In this document: positions 6,894 through 15,700 of the stretch, piece after piece
Position numbering within the stretch: the stretch's first letter is position 1
Layout: each line of letters starts with the position of its first letter
IMG/VR virus record: IMGVR_UViG_3300050120_000246
Coordinates: 1-27,733 of that record
DNA from: a virus
Reading direction: 5' to 3' (one strand)
Length of the DNA: 27,733 nt
Translations under genes and position numbers: made by a program
The notes under the pieces: model-generated
What the model was told of the DNA's origin: nothing
The model's input: the letters and a program-made list of their open reading frames with translations, nothing else
The model's database searches: none

Positions 6894-7536
6894 CTTCGGG
6901 TTTGAGGTCAAAGAAGTTACGGCTGCCGGGAATTTTACTGGCTACGGCTCTGTGTATAACGTCGTGGATCAGGGTGACGATGTGGTCACACCCGGCGCTT
7001 TCGCCGACTCGCTCACAGAGTTGTCTGCAAAAAAACGGCTTCCCGCAATGCTATTTGGCCATAAGGCCGGCGAATTGCCAGTCGGCGCGTATCAAAAAAT
7101 AACAGAGGACGCCACGGGCCTGTGGTTGGATGGCAATCTTGCGATCGACACGCAAAAAGGCGGCGACATCCATAAATTAATGATGATGAAGCCGTTCCCT
7201 GGTATTTCTGGTTTGTCGATCGGCTTTATCACGCGCGATGATTCTTATGATCGCGTCAGTAATGTTCGCACCATCAAGAAAGCCGACCTTTGGGAGGTTT
7301 CCATCGTGAACTTTCCGATGAATGACGGCGCCCGTATGCAGACGGTCAAAAGCATCGAAATTATTGAAAATTTACGCGACGCGGAACGCCACCTGAGAGA
7401 TTCAGGCATGTCCCGCGCCGAAGCCGTTGCGTTTATCGCGCGGGTAAAGAGCCTCGGACAGAGTGATTCTGATGGGGGCGAAATGCAGCAGATTGTCCAG
7501 GCCATTAAAAGCCGTGACAGATACCTGACGGTATAA
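6874..7536 (+). CDS. HK97-family prohead protease
   Basis: The start is the ATG at 6874 with CAGGAG at 6861-6866 or just after, giving 220 residues. An earlier in-frame start at 6826 lies within the portal gene and has no ribosome site. The catalytic pattern of the U35/HK97 protease is visible: H63 in AMLFGHK, S115 in ISGLSIGF, and E141 in LWEVSIV. It removes the delta scaffold domain of the capsid protein during prohead maturation and then digests itself. The C-terminal 40 residues are charged and variable. A strong terminator separates it from the capsid gene it acts on. Confidence 0.93.
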   Translation: MQIKTRDFGFEVKEVTAAGNFTGYGSVYNVVDQGDDVVTPGAFADSLTELSAKKRLPAMLFGHKAGELPVGAYQKITEDATGLWLDGNLAIDTQKGGDIHKLMMMKPFPGISGLSIGFITRDDSYDRVSNVRTIKKADLWEVSIVNFPMNDGARMQTVKSIEIIENLRDAERHLRDSGMSRAEAVAFIARVKSLGQSDSDGGEMQQIVQAIKSRDRYLTV

Positions 7537-7555
7537 GCCGATCATCACTAAATAC

Positions 7556-7577
7556 AGCCGCTTCCGCGGCTTTTTTT
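7556..7577 (+). terminator. Intrinsic terminator between protease and capsid genes
   Basis: AGCCGC (7556-7561) pairs with GCGGCT (7566-7571) around a TTCC loop and runs into seven T. The capsid ribosome site begins only eight bases after the T run. Confidence 0.85.
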
Positions 7578-7598
7578 CGTCCAAAGGGAAATGTAAAA

Positions 7599-9056
7599 AT
7601 GAAAATCGAATTGAAATACCTCAAATTCGCGCTGCTCGCCATCCTGATTGCTATGGCGATTGCAGCTGCGCTTGGTCATCCGATGGTTTCGCACGAGGTG
7701 CTCGCCTCGCTCGGCTCAGGCGGAGGCCTGATGTTTGTCGGCGACACCAATCTGCTCGAAATCAAGGGCATCATCGAAAAGCAGGGGCAGGCGTGGGAAG
7801 AGCACAAAAAAATCAACGATGAGCTGATTAAGGCCAAGGCCGACGGCAAGGTCGTTGCCGATATCGAGGCAAAACTGGTCGAAGTCAACAAAACCCTCGA
7901 CACTTACACCGACTTGAAGGCGCAGTTCGACGAAGTTGTGAAAAAAATGCAGCGTCCTGGCGCCGGTACCAAGGAAGAAGAACAGATTGCTGTTGAGCTT
8001 AAAGGGTTCAACAGCATGATGCGCGCCGATTTCCAATCGAAGGGCAAATCATCGCCGGGCGATTTGGATGTCGAGCAATACCGACACTACAAAAGCGCCT
8101 TCTTCAAGGTTGCTTCCGGCGTCACATTCGATTCGCTGACATCCGACGAGCGCAAGTCTTTGTCCGCCGGCAGCGATCCGGACGGCGGCTATATGTTGCC
8201 GCACTCCACAATCGGCCGCATGGTATCGAGAATTTTCGAGCAATCAACTATGCGCCAATTGGCGAACGTGCAGAGTATCAGCACGGACAAGCTGGAAGGC
8301 ATTATCGATAACGATGAGGCTGATGCTGGTTGGGTCAGCGAGTTGGGCGCCCGCAGCGACACAAAGACGCCTCAGGTTGGCAAATATGAAATCCAGGCGC
8401 ATGAGTTGTATGCCATGCCTAAAATTTCGCAGAAGCTGATCGACGATGCCGCTACCGATGTTGAGGGCTGGTTGTCAGCTAAGGTTGGCGACAAATTCGC
8501 CCGTGTTGAGGGCGCTGGATTCACTACAGGGAATGGTGTTGGAAAGCCTCACGGCCTTTTTGCCTACCCAACTGCTGCGGTCTCGGACGATACCCGCCCT
8601 TGGGGCACGTTCGAACACATCAAGTCTGCCGCAAATGGCACGCTTGGTGCCGGTAAGGCAGATCCGCTTCAAGACATGATCGGCGCTTTCAAGGATCAAT
8701 ACCTGCAAAACGCACAGTGGTTGATGCGCCGTGAAATGCGTACCTCGATCCGCAAACTGAAAGAAGCGAACACCGACCGGTATCTGTGGGAGCCAAGCCT
8801 GCAGATCGGCCAACCAGATCGTTTGCTCGGCTACCCAGCTCGCGTTGATCAATACGTGCCGGCGATGGCGCAAGACTCTCTGTCCCTGGCATTCGGCGAC
8901 TTTAAGGAAGCCTATATGATTGTCGACCGGATCGGCGTGCGCACTTTGCGCGATCCGTTCACCGCCAAGCCGTATATCGTGTTTTACAGCACGAAGCGTA
9001 CGGGCGGTGGTGCCGTCAATTTCGAAGCGGTCAAGTTCCTGAAACTGTCAGCCTAA
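7599..9056 (+). CDS. Major capsid protein, HK97 fold, with N-terminal hydrophobic segment
   Basis: The 485-residue product starts at 7599, ten bases after GGGA. Residues 10-25 (FALLAILIAMAIAAAL) form a hydrophobic helix after a KIELKYLK start, like a membrane anchor or signal. Residues 50-120 are a charged coiled coil, the expected delta scaffold domain. The conserved SAGSDPDGGYMLP (189-201) marks the start of the mature capsid, and K186-S187 is a likely protease cut by analogy with HK97. The rest fits the phage_capsid family: WVSELGARSDTKTP, KISQKLIDDAATDVEGWL, MRREMRTSIRKLK, LLGYPARV and a C-terminal KRTGGGAVNFEAVKFLKL. A second in-frame ATG at 7731 (M45) has GGAGG at 7722-7726 and would skip the hydrophobic segment. 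Confidence 0.93.
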   Translation: MKIELKYLKFALLAILIAMAIAAALGHPMVSHEVLASLGSGGGLMFVGDTNLLEIKGIIEKQGQAWEEHKKINDELIKAKADGKVVADIEAKLVEVNKTLDTYTDLKAQFDEVVKKMQRPGAGTKEEEQIAVELKGFNSMMRADFQSKGKSSPGDLDVEQYRHYKSAFFKVASGVTFDSLTSDERKSLSAGSDPDGGYMLPHSTIGRMVSRIFEQSTMRQLANVQSISTDKLEGIIDNDEADAGWVSELGARSDTKTPQVGKYEIQAHELYAMPKISQKLIDDAATDVEGWLSAKVGDKFARVEGAGFTTGNGVGKPHGLFAYPTAAVSDDTRPWGTFEHIKSAANGTLGAGKADPLQDMIGAFKDQYLQNAQWLMRREMRTSIRKLKEANTDRYLWEPSLQIGQPDRLLGYPARVDQYVPAMAQDSLSLAFGDFKEAYMIVDRIGVRTLRDPFTAKPYIVFYSTKRTGGGAVNFEAVKFLKLSA

Positions 9057-9087
9057 CTGGCGTTGGCGAAGGATAGTCACTGAATCC

Positions 9088-9106
9088 GGCCCGCCAAGAG
9101 CGGGCC
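9088..9106 (+). terminator. GC hairpin after the capsid gene (weak terminator or mRNA stabiliser)
   Basis: GGCCCGC (9088-9094) pairs perfectly with GCGGGCC (9100-9106) around CAAGA. Only ATTT follows, so termination would be weak. It may instead protect the abundant capsid mRNA. Confidence 0.45.
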
Positions 9107-9125
9107 ATTTCCCGAAAGGTACAAG

Positions 9126-9551
9126 ATGAACAACGATCTACACAATAACCTCCATCCGCGGCGCGCAATCAGCCCGGTTTCCGTAGCTGACAATACAGCC
9201 CAAGTCTCCCAGATCATCGATATGCAGGGCTACGGTTCGATGGAATTCTATATTGTCATCGGTTCGATCGCGGATGCCGATGCGACATTCGCGGTTCTTG
9301 TCGAGGAAAGCGACGTTTCCGACCTTTCCGGCGGCAACGCCGTCGCCGATGCCGATTTGCTTGGTACTGAATTACTCGCCGGCTTCGCATTTTCCGACGA
9401 CGACAAGGTGCGCAAGATTGGTTACGTAGGCAATAAGCGCTATGTGCGCCTGACCATCACGCCCGCTGGCAATGCGAGCGCGGCAGTGCTGGCAGCCATC
9501 GCGGTCATGGGTAGTCCGTCCGTTCTCCCGACAGCAAATCCACCAGCTTAA
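9126..9551 (+). CDS. Probable head decoration protein
   Basis: The 141-residue product begins at an ATG with GAAAGG upstream. It starts MNNDLHNNLHPRRAISP, has an all-beta pattern with repeated DADATFAVLVEESD- and DADLLGT-like acidic turns, then VGNKRYVRLTITPAGNASAA and a short Pro-rich tail. Proteins of this type and size follow the capsid gene in many betaproteobacterial siphophages; I recall the family but not a characterised member. A small beta-rich protein directly after the capsid gene is most often a decoration or cement protein, so that is the working assignment, inferred from position and fold pattern. Confidence 0.6.
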   Translation: MNNDLHNNLHPRRAISPVSVADNTAQVSQIIDMQGYGSMEFYIVIGSIADADATFAVLVEESDVSDLSGGNAVADADLLGTELLAGFAFSDDDKVRKIGYVGNKRYVRLTITPAGNASAAVLAAIAVMGSPSVLPTANPPA

Positions 9552-9603
9552 TTGTTGAAAAAGCGGGGCGTCGATGCTGGCACCCCATTAATTTGAGGAT
9601 GTC

Positions 9604-10176
9604 ATGCCGCTAAAACTCATCACGCCGCCGGTATTGGAGCCCATTGCGCTCACCGAGGCGAAGATGCAATTGAAAGTGGATACGGATGAGACGGAGGAGG
9701 ATGATTTAATTGCGCGTTTGATCGTCACTGCGCGCGAGGAGGCCGAGCACTTAACCGGCCGATCGTTCCTGCCGCAGACTTGGGAGCTGGCGCTTGATGA
9801 ATTTTGCGAAGATATCTTGTTGCCGCGGCCCAGACTGATTTCCATATCGGCATTTTCTTATGTTGATCTGGAAGGCGTCACACGGCAGATTTCGAGTGAT
9901 CAATACATCCTCGATGATTTTAGTGAGCCGGCCAGGATAACCCCTTTGTATCGGTGCTGCTGGCCCCGAGCGCGCAGGCAAGCAAATTCAATACGCGTTC
10001 GATATCAAGCGGGATTCGATGATGTCGAATCCGTGCCTTCCGCTATTAAAGATTGGATGCACCTACGGATAGCGACCCTCTTTGATTTTCGCGAGACAGT
10101 TGTAGTTGGCTCGCGAGCGGTCGAGTTGACTACGGCTAGTGGGTTGCTCGATAAGTACAAGGTTTGGGGTGCTTGA
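9604..10176 (+). CDS. Head-tail connector, HK97 gp6-like
   Basis: This 190-residue protein has a GAGGATGTC leader just before its ATG. It begins LKLITPPVLEPIALTEAKMQLKVD, a hallmark of the gp6-like/phage connector family (phiE125 gp8-type), followed by a helical block DDLIARLIVTAREEAEHLTGRSFLPQ and a beta domain ending in RVRYQAGFDD and a terminal helix. Such proteins form the ring below the portal that joins head and tail. The stop overlaps the next ATG (TGATG), so the two connector genes are coupled. Confidence 0.88.
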   Translation: MPLKLITPPVLEPIALTEAKMQLKVDTDETEEDDLIARLIVTAREEAEHLTGRSFLPQTWELALDEFCEDILLPRPRLISISAFSYVDLEGVTRQISSDQYILDDFSEPARITPLYRCCWPRARRQANSIRVRYQAGFDDVESVPSAIKDWMHLRIATLFDFRETVVVGSRAVELTTASGLLDKYKVWGA

Positions 10177-10502
10177 TGCGCATCGGCGAATATAACCGGC
10201 GGATAACCATTGAGACGCGGGTCGGCGGCAAGGATTCGAGCGGCGATCCGAATGATAGTTGGGTTCTCGTTGTTAAAACGTGGGCCAAAAAAGAAGATTT
10301 AAGCGGTCGTGAGTTCTTTGCGGCGCAGGCAGATCAAAACGAAATCACGACCCGGTTTTCGATTCGGTATCGCGAAGGCTTGCAGGAAAAGATGCGGATC
10401 GTATTGGGCGCGAAGGGTTACAACATTGAGGCCGTATTGGACCGCGATGGTGATCGCTGCGAACTGCAATTGATGTGTTCTTCCGGCTTGGTCGATGGCT
10501 AA
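10176..10502 (+). CDS. Head closure / head-tail joining protein
   Basis: Starting at the ATG fused to the previous stop, the product has 108 residues; the upstream in-frame start at 10164 is inside the previous gene. It reads MRIGEYNRRITIETRVGGKDSSGD, then VVKTWAKKEDLSGREFFAAQADQ, RFSIRYREGL and a C-terminal strand pair, the standard pattern of the phage head-tail adaptor family (SPP1 gp16 / HK97 gp7 type). It forms the stopper ring that closes the head after packaging. The gene overlaps the next by 8 bases. Confidence 0.88.
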   Translation: MRIGEYNRRITIETRVGGKDSSGDPNDSWVLVVKTWAKKEDLSGREFFAAQADQNEITTRFSIRYREGLQEKMRIVLGAKGYNIEAVLDRDGDRCELQLMCSSGLVDG

Positions 10503-10980
10503 GGCATTGTGGACCGGGTTGGATGATATCGAAAACGCGCTGCTAACACTCCCGAAGTTAATGTCGGATGACCTAAGGTCCGCAGCTAATACCGGCGCAA
10601 CGATCGTAAAGAATGAAGTGGTGCGACGGGCTCCGGAGGATAAAGGCATCCTCAAGTCGGCCATCTATCAGAAACACATTCCGGAGTTATCCAGTCCCGA
10701 CAGGCAGGTTTATTACGTCTCCTGGCGCAAGGGCAAGAATTCAGCCACCGATGCGTATTACGGCGTCTGGGTTGAATATGGCCATTGGTACGTGCCCGAA
10801 AAAGGGAGTGGCGTGCGTTGGAAGCCGCACAGGGAACAAAACAGGACGGTGTTCGTGCCGGCCCATCCGTATCTCAGGCCTGGATTCGAGGCATCAAAAA
10901 ATCCAGCGATCGTCGCAATGCGCGAAACGCTAGCAATCAACGTCCAAAAGACCATCGCGGAGTTCTATAAAAATGATTGA
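10495..10980 (+). CDS. HK97 gp10-family tail-joining protein
   Basis: The 161-residue protein has the gp10 layout: a helical start (DIENALLTLPKLMSDDLRSAANTGATIVKNEVVRRAPEDKGILKSAI), a YYVSWRKGKN strand, YYGVWVEYGHWY, then APAHPYLRPGFEAS-like VPAHPYLRPGFEAS and a final helix. The AP-x-x-x-G-x-L and HPYLRPGFE segments are typical. The family sits between the connectors and the tail terminator in HK97-like phages and is needed for tail assembly or joining. The gene overlaps its neighbours on both sides by 8 bases. Confidence 0.88.
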   Translation: MAKALWTGLDDIENALLTLPKLMSDDLRSAANTGATIVKNEVVRRAPEDKGILKSAIYQKHIPELSSPDRQVYYVSWRKGKNSATDAYYGVWVEYGHWYVPEKGSGVRWKPHREQNRTVFVPAHPYLRPGFEASKNPAIVAMRETLAINVQKTIAEFYKND

Positions 10981-11320
10981 GAAGGATTTAGAAGATGCGC
11001 TGGACGGCCACGCCGCCGGCGGCGCGCATTTCGGCGTTGCGCCGGACGACGCCGCAAAACCTTACATCGTTATTACCCAAGTTGGCGGCGCCGCGATTGA
11101 GTTTATCGAGGGGGCCGCCGACCAGGATCAGCCGCGGATACAGATTGATGTGTTCGCGAAAAAGTACACCGAGGCGGTTGTGATACAGAGTGCTATACGC
11201 GCGACGGTCTGCACCGCCCCATTTCATGGTTCTCCGGTCGGCTCGCCGGTAAGCACCTACGGCGCGGCTGTTAAGACGCACTGTCGCAGTTGCGATTACA
11301 CGTTTATTGCGCCAGCGTAA
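10973..11320 (+). CDS. Tail terminator / completion protein (DUF3168-like)
   Basis: This 115-residue product fits the DUF3168 tail-completion family: a helical start (MIEKDLEDALDGH), FGVAPDDAAKPYIVITQVGG, DQPRIQIDVFAKKYTEAVVIQSAIRATV, and a final strand HCRSCDYTFIA. These proteins form the hexameric ring that ends tail-tube growth and docks to the head, like lambda gpU. The gene overlaps the previous one by 8 bases. It is followed by a terminator rather than by the tube gene directly. Confidence 0.8.
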   Translation: MIEKDLEDALDGHAAGGAHFGVAPDDAAKPYIVITQVGGAAIEFIEGAADQDQPRIQIDVFAKKYTEAVVIQSAIRATVCTAPFHGSPVGSPVSTYGAAVKTHCRSCDYTFIAPA

Positions 11321-11345
11321 CAAATGAATTTTAACCACGACGACA

Positions 11346-11370
11346 GGCCCGCTTTGCGGGTCTTTTTTTT
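11346..11370 (+). terminator. Intrinsic terminator before the tail tube gene
   Basis: GGCCCGC (11346-11352) pairs with GCGGGTC (11356-11362), with one wobble, around TTT, followed by eight T. The tube ribosome site GAAAGG starts immediately after. Confidence 0.85.
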
Positions 11371-11384
11371 GAAAGGTATCAATC

Positions 11385-12038
11385 ATGTCCTCAGTGAAAT
11401 TGCCCAACGGCTCTGTCGTATCGATTGCATCAACTTACGGTGCCGTCAAGGCGATGTCTTCAATTACCAATGCATCGAGTGCAGTCGCCGATCTTGGCGC
11501 CAGCCATGGTGTTTTGGCCGATGACATTCTCGAAATTACATCCGGATGGACCAAGCTGAATGCACGCATCGCGCGTGTGTCAGTTGTGGTCACTGACGAC
11601 GTCACACTGGAAGGTATCGACACCACCAGCACCGCTCGCTATCCAGCCGGCAGCGGCATTGGCTCGGTACGTGTAATCAGCGACTGGGTACAGATTGCCC
11701 AGGTGACAGGCTTTGAATCTTCCGGCGGCGATCAGCAGTTCGCGACTTATTCCTTCTTGGAGGACGACGATGAGCACCAAATCCCGACGGTCAAGGGCGC
11801 AACCAGCATCGCAATCACCATCGCGGATGATCCTACCCTGCCGCACTACGCAATTCTGGAGGCTGCAGACGAAGATCGCGAGCCGCGCGCATTGAAGGTT
11901 GATCTGCCGAATGGCTCGGTGATCTATTACAACGGCTATATCTCGTTCAACAAGACGCCATCGATGACGAAAAACAACATCATGGAAGTCAAGGCTAATG
12001 CGTCGCTGGTTGCTCAACTGACTCGTTACGCTTCGTAA
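11385..12038 (+). CDS. Major tail tube protein
   Basis: The 217-residue product begins at an ATG with GAAAGG eight bases upstream. It is beta-rich: KLPNGSVVSIAS at the start, DDILEITSGWTKLNARIARVSVVVTDDVTLEGIDT, RYPAGSGIGSVRVISDW, and ALKVDLPNGSVIYYNGYISFNKTPSMTKNNIMEVKANASL near the end. The latter is typical of siphophage tube proteins of the lambda gpV/phage_tube class. It polymerises into hexameric rings around the tape measure. The position (after the tail terminator and before the frameshifted chaperones and tape measure) fits exactly. Confidence 0.87.
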   Translation: MSSVKLPNGSVVSIASTYGAVKAMSSITNASSAVADLGASHGVLADDILEITSGWTKLNARIARVSVVVTDDVTLEGIDTTSTARYPAGSGIGSVRVISDWVQIAQVTGFESSGGDQQFATYSFLEDDDEHQIPTVKGATSIAITIADDPTLPHYAILEAADEDREPRALKVDLPNGSVIYYNGYISFNKTPSMTKNNIMEVKANASLVAQLTRYAS

Positions 12039-12052
12039 GAAAGGACGCATCA

Positions 12053-12361
12053 ATGTTCAAACTGAATCCGGATCCGACATTCAAGGCCGATGTCGAGATT
12101 CCGGTGCCTGGTCAGGGTAAAGGCAAAATCACCATCACGTATCGCTATAAAAATGCGGAGCAGATGGCTGACTATATGGGGCGCTTGAAGGAGTTGGGCG
12201 ACATTGGCAGCATTATGGAAATCGTGGAAGGGTGGGATGGTCCGGATGCGCCATTCGACGAGACTGCCATCAAGCTATTGGCTAAGAACTATAACGGCTC
12301 TGTACTGCTGATTTACCAGCGCTATGTCGATGAATTGACTAAGGCGCGGCTGGGAAACTAA
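12053..12361 (+). CDS. Tail assembly chaperone (lambda gpG-like)
   Basis: The 102-residue product starts at an ATG after GAAAGGA. It is a short mixed alpha/beta protein (FKADVEIPVPGQGKGKITITYRYKNAEQMADYMGRL, EIVEGWDGPD, NYNGSVLLIYQRYVDEL) as expected for tail assembly chaperones. It ends with CTG GGA AAC TAA, and the last seven coding bases form the slippery heptamer GGGAAAC. A -1 shift there would fuse it to the following DUF1799-like ORF. Chaperones of this pair coat the tape measure before the tube polymerises and are absent from the virion. Confidence 0.85.
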   Translation: MFKLNPDPTFKADVEIPVPGQGKGKITITYRYKNAEQMADYMGRLKELGDIGSIMEIVEGWDGPDAPFDETAIKLLAKNYNGSVLLIYQRYVDELTKARLGN

Positions 12362-12672
12362 AAGGGGCAGCGCGATTCCTTTACGAGAAGCCCGTCGACG
12401 ATGCCTCCCTTGCAGCGCTAGGGCTTTCTCGGTCCGATTTTGAAACCGTTGATCACTTTGATGTCTGGCCTGAGAATTTCAAGGCAGTTCTGATATTTGA
12501 CGCGATGGGCACGCAATGGCGGGTTGGTGGTGCCGGCGCGGTAGGCTTGGATTACAACGCACTGCCATTCGCTTTGCGGATGTACGGTGCAGGCCGGTCG
12601 GATTGGCCGGAAATTTTTCAGTGTATTCGAATAATGGAAAGCGAAGCGCTTCAGGCGATGCGCGAAGATTGA
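12343..12672 (+). CDS. Tail chaperone frameshift extension (gpT-like, DUF1799)
   Basis: This frame opens after a TAA at 12340-12342, has no good start codon of its own near its beginning, and runs to TGA at 12670-12672. It encodes VDHFDVWPENFKAVLIF, AMGTQWRVGGAGAVGLDYNA, RMYGAGRSDWPEIFQ and EALQAMRED, clearly the DUF1799 pattern. After a -1 shift at 12352-12358 the fusion would be about 206 residues: 102 from G plus 104 from here. In lambda the equivalent G-T product is made at a few percent of G and its T domain contacts the tail tube protein. The region would otherwise look like a 350-base gap between genes. Confidence 0.88.
   Translation, partial: GAAGKLKGAARFLYEKPVDDASLAALGLSRSDFETVDHFDVWPENFKAVLIFDAMGTQWRVGGAGAVGLDYNALPFALRMYGAGRSDWPEIFQCIRIMESEALQAMRED
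12352..12358 (+). promoter_or_regulatory. Programmed -1 frameshift site GGGAAAC
   Basis: The heptamer reads G GGA AAC in the zero frame, the canonical X-XXY-YYZ form, and differs from lambda's GGGAAAG by the last base. The shift must happen between the -1 frame stop (12340-12342) and the zero-frame stop (12359-12361), and this is the only such heptamer there. Confidence 0.9.
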
Positions 12673-12677
12673 TGCAG

Positions 12678-12699
12678 GCCACCCTCGGGTGGCTTTTTT
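12678..12699 (+). terminator. Intrinsic terminator before the tape measure gene
   Basis: GCCACC (12678-12683) pairs with GGTGGC (12688-12693) around CTCG, followed by six T. The tape measure gene starts 13 bases later. Confidence 0.85.
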
Positions 12700-12712
12700 A
12701 TTTGGGTGAGTG

Positions 12713-15700
12713 ATGAGCGATGTAATCGGCAGGGCTACGATCCAGATTGACGCTGAGTTAGACAAGTTCAATTCGGATATGGTCACGGGCGCCAAAAACG
12801 TCAAGCAATTCAGCGATTCGACCATCCAATCGTCGGCCAAATCGGTCACAGCACTAAACACGATCGGGGATGCTGCCGCTGATTCAGCTCAGCGCCTTAG
12901 CAAAGCGCAGACAACTGCCATTCAAGCGTTGCAACGCCAGGTTGCCGCAATGCAGGGCGGCAAGATCGCCGCTGCTGAATTGAAGGCCGCGCAGCTTGGT
13001 ATTGCTGATTCTGCCGCGCCGCTGATTGCACAGTGGCGTGAGCTGGAAGTAGCTCAGCGAAATTCGACCGTTGCGACGTACGCAGCCTCTGCATCGACGA
13101 GTTCGCTTGCCGAATCCGACGCCGACGCAACCACGCGCATCAAGGCGATGGTCGCGGCATCGGTAGAGAAAACGATCGCACTGCAGGCCGAGGCATCCGC
13201 CTCCCTGGCTGCCGCAGCCGCGGCGCGTGATTTGGCAGCGTCGAATAAATCCGGCTTGGCGCCGACCATTGCCAATTCCGGCATGAGCAGTATGCAGCAG
13301 ACCGCAAACGAAGTGACCGAAGTCAATCAGCTGCTGGCATCCATCGGGCACGGCGCTGGATCAACCAAGGCGATCGAGGATCAAACCAATAAATTGCTGA
13401 CCCTTTGGGGGCAGGGCCGCATCACTGCCGAGCAATATGCCGCCGGCGTCAAGCAGATCGACGCATCCGAACTGAGTCTTATTAAGTCGAGCACGCAAGC
13501 GGCTGCGGCAGCCGATCAATTTATTGCTAAGTTGAAAGACCAAGCCGCTACAACCGGTCTCACTTCGAAGCAGTTATTGGAATATCGCGCCGCTCAGCTG
13601 GGCGTGACCGGCGCCGCAGCGCCACTGATCGCGCAAATCGATGCTGGCAGCAAGTCGGTGCACGCATTTAGCCTTGAAACCGGTGGCGCGCAGAGGGAGG
13701 TCGGCGTGCTTGCGCGCGAACTCGCCAACGGCAATTTTAGCCAGGCCGCATCTTCGTTCTCTGTATTGGCGCAACGTTCCGGCTTGATGAGTACCTTGAT
13801 GTCGCCGCTTGCGCTCAGTATCGCGGCGGTAGTCGCCGGCGTAGCAGCAGTGGGAGTGGCCGCATATCAGGCGGAGCAGCAGCAATCGAAATTCAATGAT
13901 GCGCTGGTGCTCACAGGGAATTTCTCGGGCACTACATCTGCCGGTCTGGATAAGATTGCGCAGGCTGCATCTTCCACGATGGGCAGCATTTTGGTGGCAA
14001 ACGATGCTGTCACGCAGTTGGCAAGCAGTGGAAAATTCACTTCCGACCAAATTTCGCTGATCTCGAAGGCGGCTGTTGAGATGCAAGCCACGACGAGGCA
14101 GGCTGTCTCTGACACTATACGCCAGTTCGAAGATTTGGCAAAAAGCCCGGTCGATGCCAGTATCAAATTGAACGAGCAATACCATTACTTGACGCTTGCG
14201 ATCTTCGATCAGATCGAGGCTCTGCAGAAGCAGGGCGATACCGAAGCCGCAGCCGCGCTCGCCGAGTCAGCATATGCCGCAGGCTTGGCAGATCGAGCCC
14301 GCGCCATCCATGACAGCCAGAATGTCATCGCGCGGGGTTGGGACGACGCATGGAATGCCTCCAAACGCTATTTTGAATCGGTCGGCAAGTTCTTTACCGA
14401 TAATTCGCTGGATCGCCAGATTTCGAATGTGCAGGCCAGGCTGACGCTGCCGAGCACCACACCGGCAGATCTGACGATTTATAACGCGCAACTGAAAGAT
14501 CTGCAGAAGCAAAAGGCTGCCCAGGATTCAGCCGCGGCGCTGGCTGGCAGCCAAAAGCAAATTGAAGCCGCGGCCATCGATGCGTCCCATGCAATCGACG
14601 TGCAAAGCGAGTCGCTCGACAAGAATATTGCGAAGACCGCCGCTTTGGCGAAGCTGCAGCAGCAGTTTGCAGATTTGTATAAGGGTGGTAATGGGCAATT
14701 CAATCCGAAACTGGATGGTGTTGTCTTCGGCGATAACGATCAACCGATTAGCGGCGGCCTGTATTCGAAATTACAAGCTGACATCGAGAGCAAGTACAAA
14801 CCGAAGGCCGCACCGCGCGGCAACGAGAATTCCCAGAACACACAGATCAAGGCGTTGCAGGGCCAATATCAGGAGCGTGAGCGCGCACTGAAACTATCTA
14901 ACGACAATATCAAATCGCTGTATGACCTTGGGTTGATGGATACCCAGCAATATCTGGACAACGAGTACGCCGCGAAAAAGGCTGCGCTGTCAGATGAAAT
15001 GAAGATCGCTGATCAACAGGAAGATATTGCGAAGCAAAAAAAGAGTGGCGTCGCCTTACAGGAGGCATTGAGCCTTCAAAAGAAAATCCGTGATGAGCAG
15101 TTGGCAACGGATCAAAAATACACCGCAGACTCAGCTGCACTGGCAAAAAAGAACGACGACGCAGTAAAGGCATTCACGCAATCACTGGTTGACTCATACA
15201 ACACGCGCCAGCAGGCAATCAACAATCTTGTTTCCGGTGTGGGTTTGGGTAATGCCGAGCGCGATCAGTTGTTGCGTCTTAATCAGGTGCAGCAAGAATA
15301 CGACAAGGCCGTCGACGCACTGAATAAATCCAAGGCGAAGGGTGAGGAAAACGGCGGCCCAAGCCAAGAGGTTTATGACCAAGAGTTGGCAGCGCTTCAG
15401 GATAATTTGCAGAAGCGTCTCGGGCAGGAAACGCAGTACAGCGCGGACCTTGAGAAAGTGCAGGGGAATGGCTGGAACGGTGCCACGCGATTTATGCAGA
15501 ATTATGCGGACAATGCGAAAAATACCGCTGCACAGGTTGAAAGTATTTTTTCAAGCGCCGCGTCCGGCATGGAGGATGCATTTGCTACTTTCGTGACCAC
15601 AGGCAAGCTGAGTTTCACAAGCCTTGCCACATCCGTAATTGCGGACATCGCTAAGATGCAAGCCAAAGCCGCGATATCAGGGCTATTTAATTTTGCGATA

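Noticed and set aside
9551-9603. A possible GGGG/CCCC hairpin terminator after the decoration protein gene
   Set aside because: The stem is only four bases with a long loop and no T run.
12362-12709. An apparent gene-free gap between the tail chaperone and tape measure genes
   Set aside because: It is filled by the -1 frame DUF1799 extension and a terminator.
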